From assembly GCF_000691145.1 (NCBI RefSeq), contig NZ_ASJC01000005.1:248001-312000 (forward strand): 64,000 bases of DNA. Direction: 5' to 3'. Each line of letters begins with the position of its first letter. Position 1 is the stretch's first letter. Below, piece by piece: positions 1-8,269 of the stretch. The position numbers and the translations under genes were made by a program. The DNA comes from Bacillus altitudinis 41KF2b (GTDB lineage Bacteria > Bacillota > Bacilli > Bacillales > Bacillaceae). The notes beneath the pieces are model-generated. The model searched no databases and had not been told where the DNA came from. It saw only the letters and a program-made list of their open reading frames with translations.

Positions 1-849
1 GACGGACTGACGATGTCTGATAAAACAATAGAAGAATTTATCATTAAGCAAGGATATAATCCCTTCCCGCTTGTGCGATACACCGAGCGCCCAGATGTAG
101 CCGCTAACCATATATTAGAAGGGCATGTCATTATCATTACGGATACATCCCCTAGTGTCATCATTACACCAACCACTATTTTTCATCACGTTCAACATGC
201 TGAAGAATACCGCCAGGCGCCAGCAGTTGGGACATTTTTAAGATGGGTGCGTTTTTTAGGCATTTTATGTTCTACTTTTCTTTTGCCGATCTGGTTTCTT
301 TTTATTCTAGAACCGAATCTTCTGCCAGACAATCTAAGCTATATTGGATTTAACAAACCCTCCCATATTCCTGTCATTCTCCAAGTATTCCTTGCTGATT
401 TTGGGGTGGAATTTTTACGAATGGCGGCGATCCATACGCCGACCGCCTTGTCGACTGCCATGGGCTTGATTGCGGCCGTTTTAATTGGACAAATCGCGAT
501 TGATGTCGGTTTATTTACACCAGAGGTCATATTATACGTCTCGCTAGCAGCTATCGGCACATTCACCACTCCAAGTTATGAACTGAGTGTCGCTAATAAA
601 ATTATCCGACTGATCATATTAGCACTAGTAGCGATCTTTAAGCTGAATGGACTGATCATCGGTTTTACGCTGTTACTTATTTATTTAACATCCATTCGTT
701 CCTTACAGACGCCTTATATGTGGCCGTTTATTCCTTTTAATGGAAAGGCTTTATGGCAAGTGCTCATTCGGACGTCTGTTCCTGGCTCAAAAGTAAGGCC
801 AAGCATCGTTCACCCTCAGAACAGATCAAAAATTCCGCCAAATTCTTAA
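1..849 (+). CDS. spoVAF: Spore germination/SpoVA operon protein SpoVAF, 3' part
   Basis: This is the C-terminal 282 residues of a GerA-family (GerAA-like) membrane protein; the reading frame is open at the left window edge, so the N-terminal half is missing. After a short soluble part it has several hydrophobic segments (from about residues 80-105 on, then 145-185 and 195-230), as in the membrane domain of GerAA/SpoVAF. SpoVAF is the A-subunit-like product encoded in the spoVA operon and sits in the spore inner membrane, where it modulates germination. The identity is supported by lysA directly downstream, the order known from B. subtilis. A hairpin at 911-935 probably ends the operon. Confidence 0.9.
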   Translation, partial: DGLTMSDKTIEEFIIKQGYNPFPLVRYTERPDVAANHILEGHVIIITDTSPSVIITPTTIFHHVQHAEEYRQAPAVGTFLRWVRFLGILCSTFLLPIWFLFILEPNLLPDNLSYIGFNKPSHIPVILQVFLADFGVEFLRMAAIHTPTALSTAMGLIAAVLIGQIAIDVGLFTPEVILYVSLAAIGTFTTPSYELSVANKIIRLIILALVAIFKLNGLIIGFTLLLIYLTSIRSLQTPYMWPFIPFNGKALWQVLIRTSVPGSKVRPSIVHPQNRSKIPPNS

Positions 850-855
850 CGCTCG

Positions 856-884
856 TTGAAAGTGGCTGAAGATTGTGATATTGT
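856..884 (+). promoter_or_regulatory. Candidate sigma-A promoter for lysA
   Basis: TTGAAA (856-861), 17-bp spacer, TATTGT (879-884). It lies upstream of the hairpin at 911-935, so a transcript starting here must read through that hairpin to reach lysA. Confidence 0.4.
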
Positions 885-910
885 ATTTTTAACTTTGAGA
901 AACGGCAAAA

Positions 911-935
911 GGCAGCTTGTGCAGCTGTCTTTTTT
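911..935 (+). terminator. Intrinsic terminator between spoVAF and lysA
   Basis: GGCAGCT (911-917) pairs with AGCTGTC (923-929) around a 5-nt loop and is followed by six T; flanking A residues extend the stem. It probably ends the spoVA operon, but it is also in the leader of lysA. Confidence 0.7.
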
Positions 936-958
936 CAGCCGAGGCGGAGAAAGAGGGA

Positions 959-2290
959 ATGACATTGTATTTACACGGCACTTGCAGACAAAATGAACTC
1001 GGACATTTAGAAATTGGTGGTGTTGATGCCGTTTCTTTAGCTGAAACGTATGGGACACCACTTTATGTATATGATGTGGCTTTAATACGGGAGCGTGCAA
1101 AAAGCTTTCAGAAAGCATTTATTGAAGAAGAACTAAAGGCTCAGGTGGCATATGCGAGTAAGGCGTTTTCTTCTATTGCCATGTTCCAGCTGGCAAAAGA
1201 AGAAGGCTTATCACTTGATGTCGTTTCAGGCGGGGAGCTGCACACAGCCATTTGTGCCGGGTTTCCTGTAGAAAAAATTCATTTCCATGGTAACAACAAA
1301 AGCAGAGAAGAATTAAATATGGCATTAGCGCATGGAATCGGCTGTATTGTTGTTGATAATTTCTATGAAATCAACCTCATTGAACAGCTTGGACAAGAGC
1401 TGTCAAAACAGGTGAAAGTACTCCTCCGCATCACGCCGGGCGTTGAAGCACATACGCATGACTATATTACAACAGGTCAAGAAGATTCAAAATTCGGTTT
1501 TGATCTTCATAATGGACAAGCAGACGAAGCGGTCAAACAAGTGCTTAAATCAGAAGTGATCGAGCTCTTAGGTGTTCATTGTCATATCGGCTCACAAATT
1601 TTTGATACAGCTGGTTTTGTCCTTGCGGCAGATAAGATTTTCTTGAAGCTAGATGAATGGAGAGAATCATTTGGATTTATTTCCACAGTGCTGAACTTAG
1701 GCGGAGGCTTTGGCATCCGTTATACAGAAGAGGACGAACCACTTCCAGCAACTGAATACGTGGAGAAAATTATTCAAGCGGTGAAAGAAAATGTAGCCCG
1801 CTATGAGTTTAAGATGCCTGAAATTTGGATTGAGCCAGGTCGCTCCCTTGTTGGAGATGCGGGAACCACTCTTTATACGATCGGCTCATCCAAACATGTA
1901 CCTGGCATTCGCGATTATGTAGCCATTGACGGCGGAATGAGTGATAACATTCGACCTGCTTTATATCAAGCAAAATATGAAGCAGCGAGCGCCAATAAAA
2001 TGAGCCAAACGCATGATCAAACTGTGTCCATTGCAGGAAAATGCTGCGAGAGTGGAGATATGCTCATTTGGGATATTGATCTGCCAGAGTTATCACAGGG
2101 AGACTTGTTAGCTGTCTTTTGTACAGGAGCTTATGGCTATAGCATGTCAAACAACTATAACCGCATCCCGCGCCCGGCTGTAGTATTTGTAGAAGATGGG
2201 GAAGCGCAGCTTGTCGTTGAGCGTGAGACATATGAGGACATTGTCAAATTGGATTTACCTTATCAATCAAAAGTGAAATCATCGACTTAA
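959..2290 (+). CDS. lysA: Diaminopimelate decarboxylase
   Basis: PLP enzyme that decarboxylates meso-diaminopimelate to L-lysine, the last step of lysine synthesis, in the cytosol. The 443-residue protein has the fold-III decarboxylase signatures: PLP lysine in AYASKAF (K68), HCHIGSQ, the phosphate-binding GGGFG, EPGR, and the dimer-interface CCESGD motif. The ATG at 959 is preceded by GAGG/AGAG purine runs and gives the family N-terminus; an in-frame TTG at 917 lies inside the upstream terminator hairpin and is rejected. No lysine riboswitch is visible. It is followed by a strong terminator shared with convergent ypuA. Confidence 0.97.
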   Translation: MTLYLHGTCRQNELGHLEIGGVDAVSLAETYGTPLYVYDVALIRERAKSFQKAFIEEELKAQVAYASKAFSSIAMFQLAKEEGLSLDVVSGGELHTAICAGFPVEKIHFHGNNKSREELNMALAHGIGCIVVDNFYEINLIEQLGQELSKQVKVLLRITPGVEAHTHDYITTGQEDSKFGFDLHNGQADEAVKQVLKSEVIELLGVHCHIGSQIFDTAGFVLAADKIFLKLDEWRESFGFISTVLNLGGGFGIRYTEEDEPLPATEYVEKIIQAVKENVARYEFKMPEIWIEPGRSLVGDAGTTLYTIGSSKHVPGIRDYVAIDGGMSDNIRPALYQAKYEAASANKMSQTHDQTVSIAGKCCESGDMLIWDIDLPELSQGDLLAVFCTGAYGYSMSNNYNRIPRPAVVFVEDGEAQLVVERETYEDIVKLDLPYQSKVKSST

Positions 2291-2322
2291 AAAAAGCTGC
2301 CTGATCATCAGGCAGCTTTTTC
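2291..2322. terminator. Bidirectional terminator lysA / ypuA
   Basis: AAAGCTGCCTGA and TCAGGCAGCTTT form a 12-bp perfect stem with a 3-nt loop, with A-run on the left and T-run on the right, so it works for both convergent genes. Confidence 0.85.
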
Positions 2323-2330
2323 TATGACAT

Positions 2331-3215
2331 TTATTTTCCACCAGTAAATACAGAGACGATCGCGTTCCAAATAGAGACAAAGAAATCCCAAATCTTCTGT
2401 AGAAGGTTTTTCCCTTCATCTGATTCTATGAATTTTGTAATCTTGTCTTTTGCTTTATCAATTTGAGATCCGACTTGTTTCCAATCGATATTGATATTTT
2501 TCATCTTATCAAAGAGAGAGACAAGTTGATCTTTTTGGTCTTGCGTTAGATTTAAGTTCAAATCAGAAGCGGCTTGATCTACTTTTTCTTCCACTTCTTT
2601 TGTTGTTTTAGGAACTCCATTTTTGGCAATGTCATCTTTGATTTTTGCAATCAGGGCAGAAGCATTGTCTTTTCCAATAGAGTCTCCAAGTTTCGATGTT
2701 GTTACAAGCTCTTCGTTTGCTACCTGTTTCACATCTTCAGGAATGGCTTTGTCGCTTGACACTTCATAGGCTTTTAATAGACCTGTCAGTGCTGCTGTAC
2801 CTGATACTTCAAACGGCGCCGTCACGACAACCTTTGCATCTTTCACGCCTGCGGTCATTAAAGCATTTAAATACATCTCATCTGTAATGGTCTTAATGTT
2901 ATGTGTATCCACGGTCAGACCCGTACCTGATTTTTCAATGGTGATGGATGAAGATGATAAGGCTCTCGTCCCGATAGAAGAACGAGGGATATACTTTCCT
3001 AAATATTCGTGCTCTTCTTTATTGGTTACTTCAATTTTTGTCGCATTTTCAGGTGGATTCAACTCGTCAAGCACCTTCTGGCGATCAGCCGGTGTTAAGT
3101 CTTGCCCGAGTGTGACGATGACATCGCCGACAGCTGCATCCGCTAAGCTGACTTTTGGCGCACCAATCAGTAAAAGGAGCGCTGCCATCATACCAAGCAT
3201 TGTTTTTTTAAACAT
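2331..3215 (-). CDS. ypuA: YpuA, secreted DUF1002 protein
   Basis: 294-residue protein of the DUF1002 family, function unknown. It begins with a signal peptide (MFKKTML, hydrophobic core, cleavage near SLADA), so it is predicted to be exported. The rest is a conserved mature domain with helical C-terminal part and a hydrophobic C-terminal stretch (about residues 272-290). The start at 3215 is chosen because an ideal SD (GAAGGAGG) stands 6 nt before it; the frame extends 48 codons further upstream through the promoter. A sigma-M-type promoter lies at 3300-3329, consistent with cell-envelope stress control known for the B. subtilis gene. Confidence 0.88.
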   Translation of the reverse strand: MFKKTMLGMMAALLLLIGAPKVSLADAAVGDVIVTLGQDLTPADRQKVLDELNPPENATKIEVTNKEEHEYLGKYIPRSSIGTRALSSSSITIEKSGTGLTVDTHNIKTITDEMYLNALMTAGVKDAKVVVTAPFEVSGTAALTGLLKAYEVSSDKAIPEDVKQVANEELVTTSKLGDSIGKDNASALIAKIKDDIAKNGVPKTTKEVEEKVDQAASDLNLNLTQDQKDQLVSLFDKMKNINIDWKQVGSQIDKAKDKITKFIESDEGKNLLQKIWDFFVSIWNAIVSVFTGGK

Positions 3216-3299
3216 GTTGACCTCCTTCAAGTCGAAAGCGTTTCTCGATGGTGAGAAACTCATCTTTTGAGTACATGATTTGAATCGTACTCCATCATA

Positions 3300-3329
3300 T
3301 AGACGTAACAAATCAGTCTGACGTTTCAA
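3300..3329 (-). promoter_or_regulatory. ECF (sigma-M type) promoter of ypuA
   Basis: On the minus strand: TGAAAC, 17-bp spacer counted from AAAC, CGTCTA. This matches the TGAAAC/CGTC consensus of B. subtilis sigma-M. The leader also carries an inverted repeat GTTTCTC-N6-GAGAAAC (3240-3259) between promoter and SD. Confidence 0.75.
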
Positions 3330-3474
3330 TTTTCTTTTAAAGATGTTTGAAACCTCCAAGATGATGAAGTGATTTGCTCAGTCTGTGATCATTTCCTTAG
3401 GAGAAAAGGATCAAGCTCTTTTATTTTATCAATGATGGCAAAAGAGGTAAATCACATTAGGTAAGCAGGGGATG

Positions 3475-3502
3475 TTTAACATCACCGAAAATGTGCTATA
3501 AT
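3475..3502 (+). promoter_or_regulatory. sigma-A promoter of ppiB
   Basis: TTTAAC (3475-3480), 16-bp spacer, TATAAT (3497-3502) with the extended TG at 3494-3495. It starts transcription about 25 bp before the SD AAAGGAGA. Confidence 0.6.
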
Positions 3503-3536
3503 GAGCGTTGTTTAACCTGAAAGGAGAATGTGAAAA

Positions 3537-3974
3537 ATGGCGAAAAAAGGATACATACAATTAACGAATGGAAAGAAAATTGAGTTTGAACTTTACCCAG
3601 AGGCTGCTCCAGGTACAGTAGCAAACTTTGAAAAATTAGCGAATGAAGGCTTCTACGACGGATTGAAATTCCACCGCGTGATCCCAGGGTTCGTAAGCCA
3701 AGGCGGCGATCCAAACGGTAATGGAACTGGAGGACCTGGTTACACAATTAAATGTGAAACAGAAGGAAACCCTCATCAGCACGAGAGAGGTTCATTATCA
3801 ATGGCACACGCTGGTAAAGACACTGGCGGCAGCCAATTCTTTATCGTACATGACCCACAGCCGCACTTAAACGGTGTTCACACTGTTTTTGGCAAAGTAA
3901 CATCTGGTATCGAGGCTGTTCTTGACATGGAACAAGGTCAAGGGATGGAAAAAGTCGAAGTTGTCGATGCTTAA
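3537..3974 (+). CDS. ppiB: Peptidyl-prolyl cis-trans isomerase B (cyclophilin)
   Basis: 145-residue cytosolic cyclophilin that catalyses cis-trans isomerisation of Xaa-Pro bonds during protein folding. Visible family signatures are [15 protein letters not shown] with the catalytic Arg, the GSLSMAHAG stretch, SQFFI and LNGVHTVFG. Length equals that of bacterial single-domain cyclophilins with no signal peptide. An SD (AAAGGAGAATG) precedes the ATG. It is monocistronic, with its own extended -10 promoter and a terminator immediately after the stop. Confidence 0.97.
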   Translation: MAKKGYIQLTNGKKIEFELYPEAAPGTVANFEKLANEGFYDGLKFHRVIPGFVSQGGDPNGNGTGGPGYTIKCETEGNPHQHERGSLSMAHAGKDTGGSQFFIVHDPQPHLNGVHTVFGKVTSGIEAVLDMEQGQGMEKVEVVDA

Positions 3975-3981
3975 TCCATTA

Positions 3982-4008
3982 ACACCGCTTAATTGCGGTG
4001 TTTTTTAT
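3982..4008. terminator. Terminator after ppiB
   Basis: ACACCGC-N6-GCGGTGT followed by TTTTTATTT. The convergent MFS gene ends inside its 3' flank, so it may serve both. Confidence 0.8.
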
Positions 4009-5276
4009 TTTAAATCTGATGTTCCTGTGATCTGTGCCGTGAAGCGGTAGGTGATCATCCAATATAAAAGGGCTAAGGCGCTGATAGAGGCTCCAAATAG
4101 ACATACCCCATTCCAGCCAGCGTTTGCGTATATGTTAGTTGATACAATAGAACCGAGCGCACTGCCGAGGGAATAAAAAATCATATAAGCAGCAGTCAGC
4201 CGGCTTCTCGCCTCAGGCTGGACCATGAAAATCATACTTTGATTGGTCACGTGAACGGCCTGCACAGATAGGTCAAGAATGACGATACCAACGATTAATA
4301 AAATGAGGGAATATTCAGTGAAAAAAATAAAACACCATGAAAAGAGTAATAGGACAAGGGCGATGCACGTTGTTAACTGTCCTAAGCCTCGATCAGCAAG
4401 GCTTCCAGCCCGAGCGGCACCTAATGCTCCGGCAACTCCAGCAAGACCAAATGCACCAATCGCCGTATGTGACAGATTGTATGGCGTAGTGCTGAGAGGT
4501 AGCACAAGTGAAGTCCACAGCGTGCCAAACACAACAAAGATCAGAAAACCCAGTACGCCACGAATACGTAGAATTCGTTCTTGTCTGAACAATATAAACA
4601 TTGAAGCGAGCAAGTTCACATAGGATATGGAGACTCTCTTGCTGTCAGCACTCGGAAGATACCGGTACAACATGCCAGTAATGATCAGCATCATCACGCC
4701 GGAAACGAGATAGACTGATCTCCAGCCGGCGAGATCGGTTAGTACACCAGCAAACGTGCGTGCGAGAAGAATACCAATCACAATTCCACTTTGAACCAAG
4801 CCCACTATGCGGCCACGTTCTTCAGGAGCGGCCCATGTCGCTGCGAATGCTACGAGTACCTGAGTGACTACAGCAAGCAGTCCCACCGCAGCTAGTCCTA
4901 TGAACAGGACGTTGGCGGTAGGGGCGATACCGACTAGAACGAGAGATAACACGGATGCTAGCATTTGAGCTACAATGAGCCGCCGTTGGTTGAACAGATC
5001 ACCAAGTGGTACGATCAGTAGCAGTCCTAGCGCATAACAAAGCTGAGTAATCATAATGACCATACCAATGGCTGAATAGCTGATACCAAACTCGGATGCG
5101 AGGGAGTCTAATAATGGCTGTGCAAAGTATATGTTTGCAACTGCCATCCCGGAGGATGTCGCAAACAGTAGAGCCATATTGCGAGTCATCGTTGATCGGG
5201 TGGTTATTTGTAAATGAGTCGTTTCCAGATCAGAATGTTCAACGGCATTCATCTTTTCTTTTTTCATGCATGTCAT
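4005..5276 (-). CDS. MFS drug-efflux-type transporter
   Basis: About 423 residues with twelve predicted hydrophobic segments and the MFS signature GDLFNQRR after TM2, typical of the AraJ/Bcr-like proton-driven exporters of the inner membrane. Substrate cannot be told from sequence. Start: the AAGGAG SD lies 3 nt before ATG 5276 and 12 nt before ATG 5267, so either may be used; the frame runs further upstream without support. The gene is divergent from a TetR-type regulator (5507), the usual arrangement for an exporter and its ligand-responsive repressor. This pair has no counterpart at this site in B. subtilis, so it is probably an accessory insertion. Confidence 0.85.
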   Translation of the reverse strand: MTCMKKEKMNAVEHSDLETTHLQITTRSTMTRNMALLFATSSGMAVANIYFAQPLLDSLASEFGISYSAIGMVIMITQLCYALGLLLIVPLGDLFNQRRLIVAQMLASVLSLVLVGIAPTANVLFIGLAAVGLLAVVTQVLVAFAATWAAPEERGRIVGLVQSGIVIGILLARTFAGVLTDLAGWRSVYLVSGVMMLIITGMLYRYLPSADSKRVSISYVNLLASMFILFRQERILRIRGVLGFLIFVVFGTLWTSLVLPLSTTPYNLSHTAIGAFGLAGVAGALGAARAGSLADRGLGQLTTCIALVLLLFSWCFIFFTEYSLILLIVGIVILDLSVQAVHVTNQSMIFMVQPEARSRLTAAYMIFYSLGSALGSIVSTNIYANAGWNGVCLFGASISALALLYWMITYRFTAQITGTSDLK

Positions 5277-5334
5277 CCGCTCCTTTTGTACTGAAAAGTA
5301 TAATATACTGATCGATATAGAATGATTCCTGTTA

Positions 5335-5364
5335 AGGATAACCATAGAAACGTTTTAAAGTCAA
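5335..5364 (-). promoter_or_regulatory. Candidate promoter of the MFS gene
   Basis: Minus strand: TTGACT (5359-5364), 18-bp spacer, TATCCT (5335-5340). The -10 is imperfect. It lies 28 bp from the palindrome at 5392-5409. Confidence 0.35.
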
Positions 5365-5391
5365 GATGATATAGTGAAGATCGTAGTCGGT

Positions 5392-5420
5392 TTGACAATG
5401 ATATGTCAATAAAATAAAAT
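5392..5420 (+). promoter_or_regulatory. tetR promoter overlapped by a palindromic operator
   Basis: TTGACA (5392-5397), 17-bp spacer, TAAAAT (5415-5420) is a good sigma-A promoter. TTGACA-ATGATA-TGTCAA (5392-5409) is a perfect 6-bp inverted repeat covering the -35, as expected for autorepression by the TetR-type product. Confidence 0.6.
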
Positions 5421-5506
5421 GATAATGTACCGATGAGTAAAAACGTTATAAGAAATAGATGATTGATTTAGTGAAGAGATTTTTATGATAGAAATGAGGG
5501 TTGATA

Positions 5507-6088
5507 ATGGTTCGACAACGGGAATTTGATGAGGAAAAAGCGTTAGATGAGGCCTTGTTGCTTTTTTGGGAGAAGGGGTACAGAGCGACTACATTAAGCG
5601 ACTTAACTGCAAAAATGGGAATACAGCGGCCAAGCTTATACTCAGCGTTCGGTGATAAAGAGGAATTGTTTGAAGCAGCATTACGCAAATATACAACTCA
5701 GCATGCTGCCCACATTCGAACAAAACTTCAAAACAATCTATCTGTAAAGGAAGCATTTCATACATTATTTGCTGAATTAGTAGAAGAGGAATATGGACAT
5801 GGGCCGAGTAAAGGGTGCTTCTGCATCAATACAATAGTCGAGCTTGCCCCACACGAAGAGAAATTTGAAATTCTCACAAGAGAGCATCAGATGTATCTTT
5901 CGGTCATTTTTGAAGAAAAAATTGTACAAGGTATTCGCTCGGGTGAGCTCGAAAGCAGTCTGAATGCCAAAGCCTTAGCACAGGCGCTGGTTGTTTCTTT
6001 TATTGGACTTACAGTTCTCATGAAATCTCGCCCAGAGCGTTCATTTGTAGATCATTCTGTAGCGACGATCCTATCCATATTGAAATAA
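5507..6088 (+). CDS. TetR/AcrR-family transcriptional regulator
   Basis: 193-residue one-component regulator. The N-terminal helix-turn-helix is clear (about residues 5-50: a TTLSDLTAKMGI recognition region followed by PSLYSAFGDKEELF), and a helical ligand-binding/dimerisation domain fills the rest; its ligand is unknown. ATG 5507 has the SD GAGGG 6 nt upstream. By position it most likely represses the divergent MFS gene and itself; a perfect palindrome overlaps its own -35 box. A hairpin terminator follows. Confidence 0.88.
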   Translation: MVRQREFDEEKALDEALLLFWEKGYRATTLSDLTAKMGIQRPSLYSAFGDKEELFEAALRKYTTQHAAHIRTKLQNNLSVKEAFHTLFAELVEEEYGHGPSKGCFCINTIVELAPHEEKFEILTREHQMYLSVIFEEKIVQGIRSGELESSLNAKALAQALVVSFIGLTVLMKSRPERSFVDHSVATILSILK

Positions 6089-6103
6089 ATAGTCTATATA
6101 AAG

Positions 6104-6146
6104 AAAGCGTATTTTGATCCATTGATTAAAACACGCTTTTTCTTTT
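6104..6146 (+). terminator. Terminator after the TetR gene
   Basis: AAAGCGT (6104-6110) pairs with ACGCTTT (6133-6139), followed by TTCTTTT. Confidence 0.6.
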
Positions 6147-6288
6147 AGGGTGTGATGGACACGTTTTTGTGATATGATAAGAGAACAAACATTCGTATTC
6201 GTGAGTGTCACCATATGTAGCTCTAAAAATAAGTGGAAGTGCACATCTAAAAAGCGTGTGATCATGCTGAAAGAAAGCAGGAGATACT

Positions 6289-6525
6289 TTGAAACCATTA
6301 ACAAAAGAAGAAAAAAACCAGATGATGATTGCCATTCAGCGTTACTTTGCCGAAGAACGAGAAGAGGAGATTGGTGAATTAGCAGCCATTAATATATTAG
6401 AATTTATCACAAAATATCTTGGAAGCTACTATTATAATCAAGGGGTTCGTGACAGCCGAAATATCGCTGTTCAAAGATCTCAATTGTTAGAGGAAGATCT
6501 ATTCGCACTAGAGAAAAGAATATAA
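6289..6525 (+). CDS. Small DUF2164 family protein
   Basis: 78 residues beginning with a TTG codon preceded by the SD GCAGGAG at 5-nt spacing. The sequence is charged and helical and carries the DUF2164 pattern (IQRYFAEE, EIGELAA, LEFI, YYNQGVRD). Function of the family is unknown; it has no signal peptide or membrane segment. It stands alone between the TetR gene and the next small membrane protein, in a region with no close equivalent in B. subtilis 168. Confidence 0.75.
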   Translation: MKPLTKEEKNQMMIAIQRYFAEEREEEIGELAAINILEFITKYLGSYYYNQGVRDSRNIAVQRSQLLEEDLFALEKRI

Positions 6526-6759
6526 TCAAAAAGCTCGTCTATCTTATTCATCCTGCTAACAGATAAAGAGGAAAAAAGACCCCCTTAATAAAGAACGCAT
6601 ATTCGTATCATATGTAATGATGAAAAGGTGGAACCAAAAGTCCATTTGAATCGTTATATAAGTAACCATTAATGAAAATCAGCTTTTTTGGTTTTATTTC
6701 ATCAAAAGAAGGAATAGAACATACAAATAGGCGAAGTGCAGATGATGGAGGTTCTAAAT

Positions 6760-7104
6760 ATGGGGAAAATCAAATTGAAAATCGCAATCTTATTTGTTTT
6801 ACTGCTTTGTTTAGGCGCAGGTTATTTATACATGAATGGCATGAAAATTGAAGATGTGCCAACAGCCATTGGCGAAAGTTTAACGAATAATGATAAAGAT
6901 TACACAATCTATGAATATACCATTACAAAAATTGATGGTGATGAGTATTACGGTCAAGCCAAAAATGGCACGAAAATCATTTTTAACGGGAAGAAATTTG
7001 AAGATGATGTGGCCGATCTGAAAAAAGGCGATCGTATTAAAGCATACTTTAGTAATGAAAAAAGAATAGACGGTCTTATAAAAGTAGTAAAAGTCGTCAA
7101 TTAA
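6760..7104 (+). CDS. ypuD: Small membrane-anchored protein, YpuD-like
   Basis: 114 residues with one N-terminal hydrophobic segment (about 5-25), so either a signal-anchor or an uncleaved signal peptide, followed by a beta-rich domain of about 80 residues that looks like a small OB-fold (alternating hydrophobic strands, YYGQAKNGTKIIFNG, KGDRIKAYF). Function unknown. ATG 6760 is chosen because GGAGG stands 8 nt before it; a GTG 24 nt upstream lacks an SD. The name rests on remembered similarity and matching position to B. subtilis YpuD and should be checked by search. A terminator follows directly. Confidence 0.65.
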   Translation: MGKIKLKIAILFVLLLCLGAGYLYMNGMKIEDVPTAIGESLTNNDKDYTIYEYTITKIDGDEYYGQAKNGTKIIFNGKKFEDDVADLKKGDRIKAYFSNEKRIDGLIKVVKVVN

Positions 7105-7105
7105 C

Positions 7106-7136
7106 AAGTCTCCTTTCCTATAGGGAGGCTTTTTTA
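7106..7136 (+). terminator. Terminator after ypuD-like gene
   Basis: GTCTCC and GGGAGGC pair (one G-T) around a short loop, followed by TTTTTT. Confidence 0.7.
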
Positions 7137-7219
7137 TGAATAAGTGAATAAATCTTGATTGTTGCATTTGACCACAAGGATCGCTATAATAGCCCCTAAG
7201 GACAGCTAAATATCGATTG

Positions 7220-7357
7220 TATCCTTCGGGGCAGGGTGAAAATCCCGACCGACGGTAATAAAGCAAATGCTTTACAGCCCGTGACCCGTTAATTTATTAA
7301 CGGTTGATTCAGTGAGAAGCTGAAGCCGACAGTGAAAGTCTGGATGGGAGAAGGATA
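7220..7357 (+). promoter_or_regulatory. FMN riboswitch (RFN element) of the rib operon
   Basis: All RFN conserved blocks are present: ATCCTTCGGGGCAGGGTG at the 5' end, CCCGACCGACGGT, AGCCCGTGA, the variable hairpin CCGTTAATTTATTAACGG, GAAGCCGACAGT, and GTCTGGATGGGAGAAGGAT closing helix P1. The expression platform is the terminator at 7425-7450. Binding of FMN is expected to promote termination and shut off ribE-ribB-ribH. Confidence 0.96.
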
Positions 7358-7424
7358 ACGAAAGCTATGTATGAACAAAAAATATGTGTTGATCATAGTT
7401 TTATTTCTAATGCAAAAAAACCAC

Positions 7425-7450
7425 AGCCCCGGAATTTTTCCGGGGCTTTC
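7425..7450 (+). terminator. Riboswitch-controlled terminator of the rib leader
   Basis: AGCCCCGG (7425-7432), 7-nt loop, CCGGGGCT (7440-7447), then a short T-rich tail. It stands 68 nt after the aptamer, in the place of the ribD leader terminator of B. subtilis. Confidence 0.75.
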
Positions 7451-7607
7451 TGTATGTCAATATAGTCATCGCATGCAGTGTTTATTAGGTGATCCCTCAT
7501 CTTGTATGGACCATAAAAAGCGACGAAGGTGTTCAATCGATCACATGTCCCAAACATCGCTTTTTCATAAAGTGAGAAATACAAAAGAAAGAGAAAGGGA
7601 GGATCAC

Positions 7608-8258
7608 ATGTTTACGGGGATTATTGAAGAAGTGGGTACAGTTCAGTCATTGAGCAAAAGATCCGCAGATGCCATGGAAATCATCATCAAGTGCAGTCGT
7701 GTACTAGAAGATGTTCACCTAGGCGATAGTATCGCCATCAATGGCGTTTGTCTCACTGTCACAAGCTTCACAAAAGAACAGTTTGCGGCAGATGTGATGC
7801 CTGAGACGGTCAAAGCGACATCACTTGATCAGCTTGCGCCAGGTAGCCAAGTGAATTTAGAGCGAGCGATGTCATCAAATGGACGATTCGGCGGTCATTT
7901 TGTTTCAGGCCATGTTGATGGAACGGCTGTGATTACCCGTGTAGAAAAGAAGAGTAATGCCATTTACTATGATTTGAAAATGGACAAGACCCTCACAGAT
8001 ATGCTCACAAAAAAGGGATCGATCGCAATAGACGGCGTCAGCTTGACTATTTTCGATTTGCGAGATGCTCATGTGACAGTTTCTATCATTCCACATACGC
8101 TTGAAGGAACTATTTTCCCGACTAAATCTATGGGGGATGTAGTAAATATTGAATGTGACATGATCGGTAAATACATTTATCGCTTTTTAACAAAAGAGCA
8201 AAACGAAAAGCAGCCATCACGATTAACCCCATCATTTTTAAAAGAGCACGGATTCTAG
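7608..8258 (+). CDS. ribE: Riboflavin synthase
   Basis: 216-residue enzyme that dismutates two 6,7-dimethyl-8-ribityllumazines to riboflavin plus the pyrimidine precursor. It shows the expected tandem lumazine-binding domains: the N-terminal MFTGIIEE start and [10 protein letters not shown] ... NLERAM, then [12 protein letters not shown] and the second repeat ending in [12 protein letters not shown] 7608 follows the SD AGGGAGG by 6 nt; upstream frame continues through the riboswitch terminator and is not coding. Here it is the first gene after the FMN riboswitch, whereas ribD comes first in B. subtilis; no ribD or ribD remnant is seen. Confidence 0.96.
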   Translation: MFTGIIEEVGTVQSLSKRSADAMEIIIKCSRVLEDVHLGDSIAINGVCLTVTSFTKEQFAADVMPETVKATSLDQLAPGSQVNLERAMSSNGRFGGHFVSGHVDGTAVITRVEKKSNAIYYDLKMDKTLTDMLTKKGSIAIDGVSLTIFDLRDAHVTVSIIPHTLEGTIFPTKSMGDVVNIECDMIGKYIYRFLTKEQNEKQPSRLTPSFLKEHGF

Positions 8259-8269
8259 GAGGCGATTGT

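Noticed and set aside
850-958. Lysine riboswitch before lysA
   Set aside because: The gap is too short and lacks the conserved L-box blocks.
7371-7607. In-frame extension of ribE upstream into the riboswitch
   Set aside because: It runs through the leader terminator, lacks any RibD or RibE similarity, and the ATG at 7608 has an ideal SD. Also examined for a ribD remnant; none seen.
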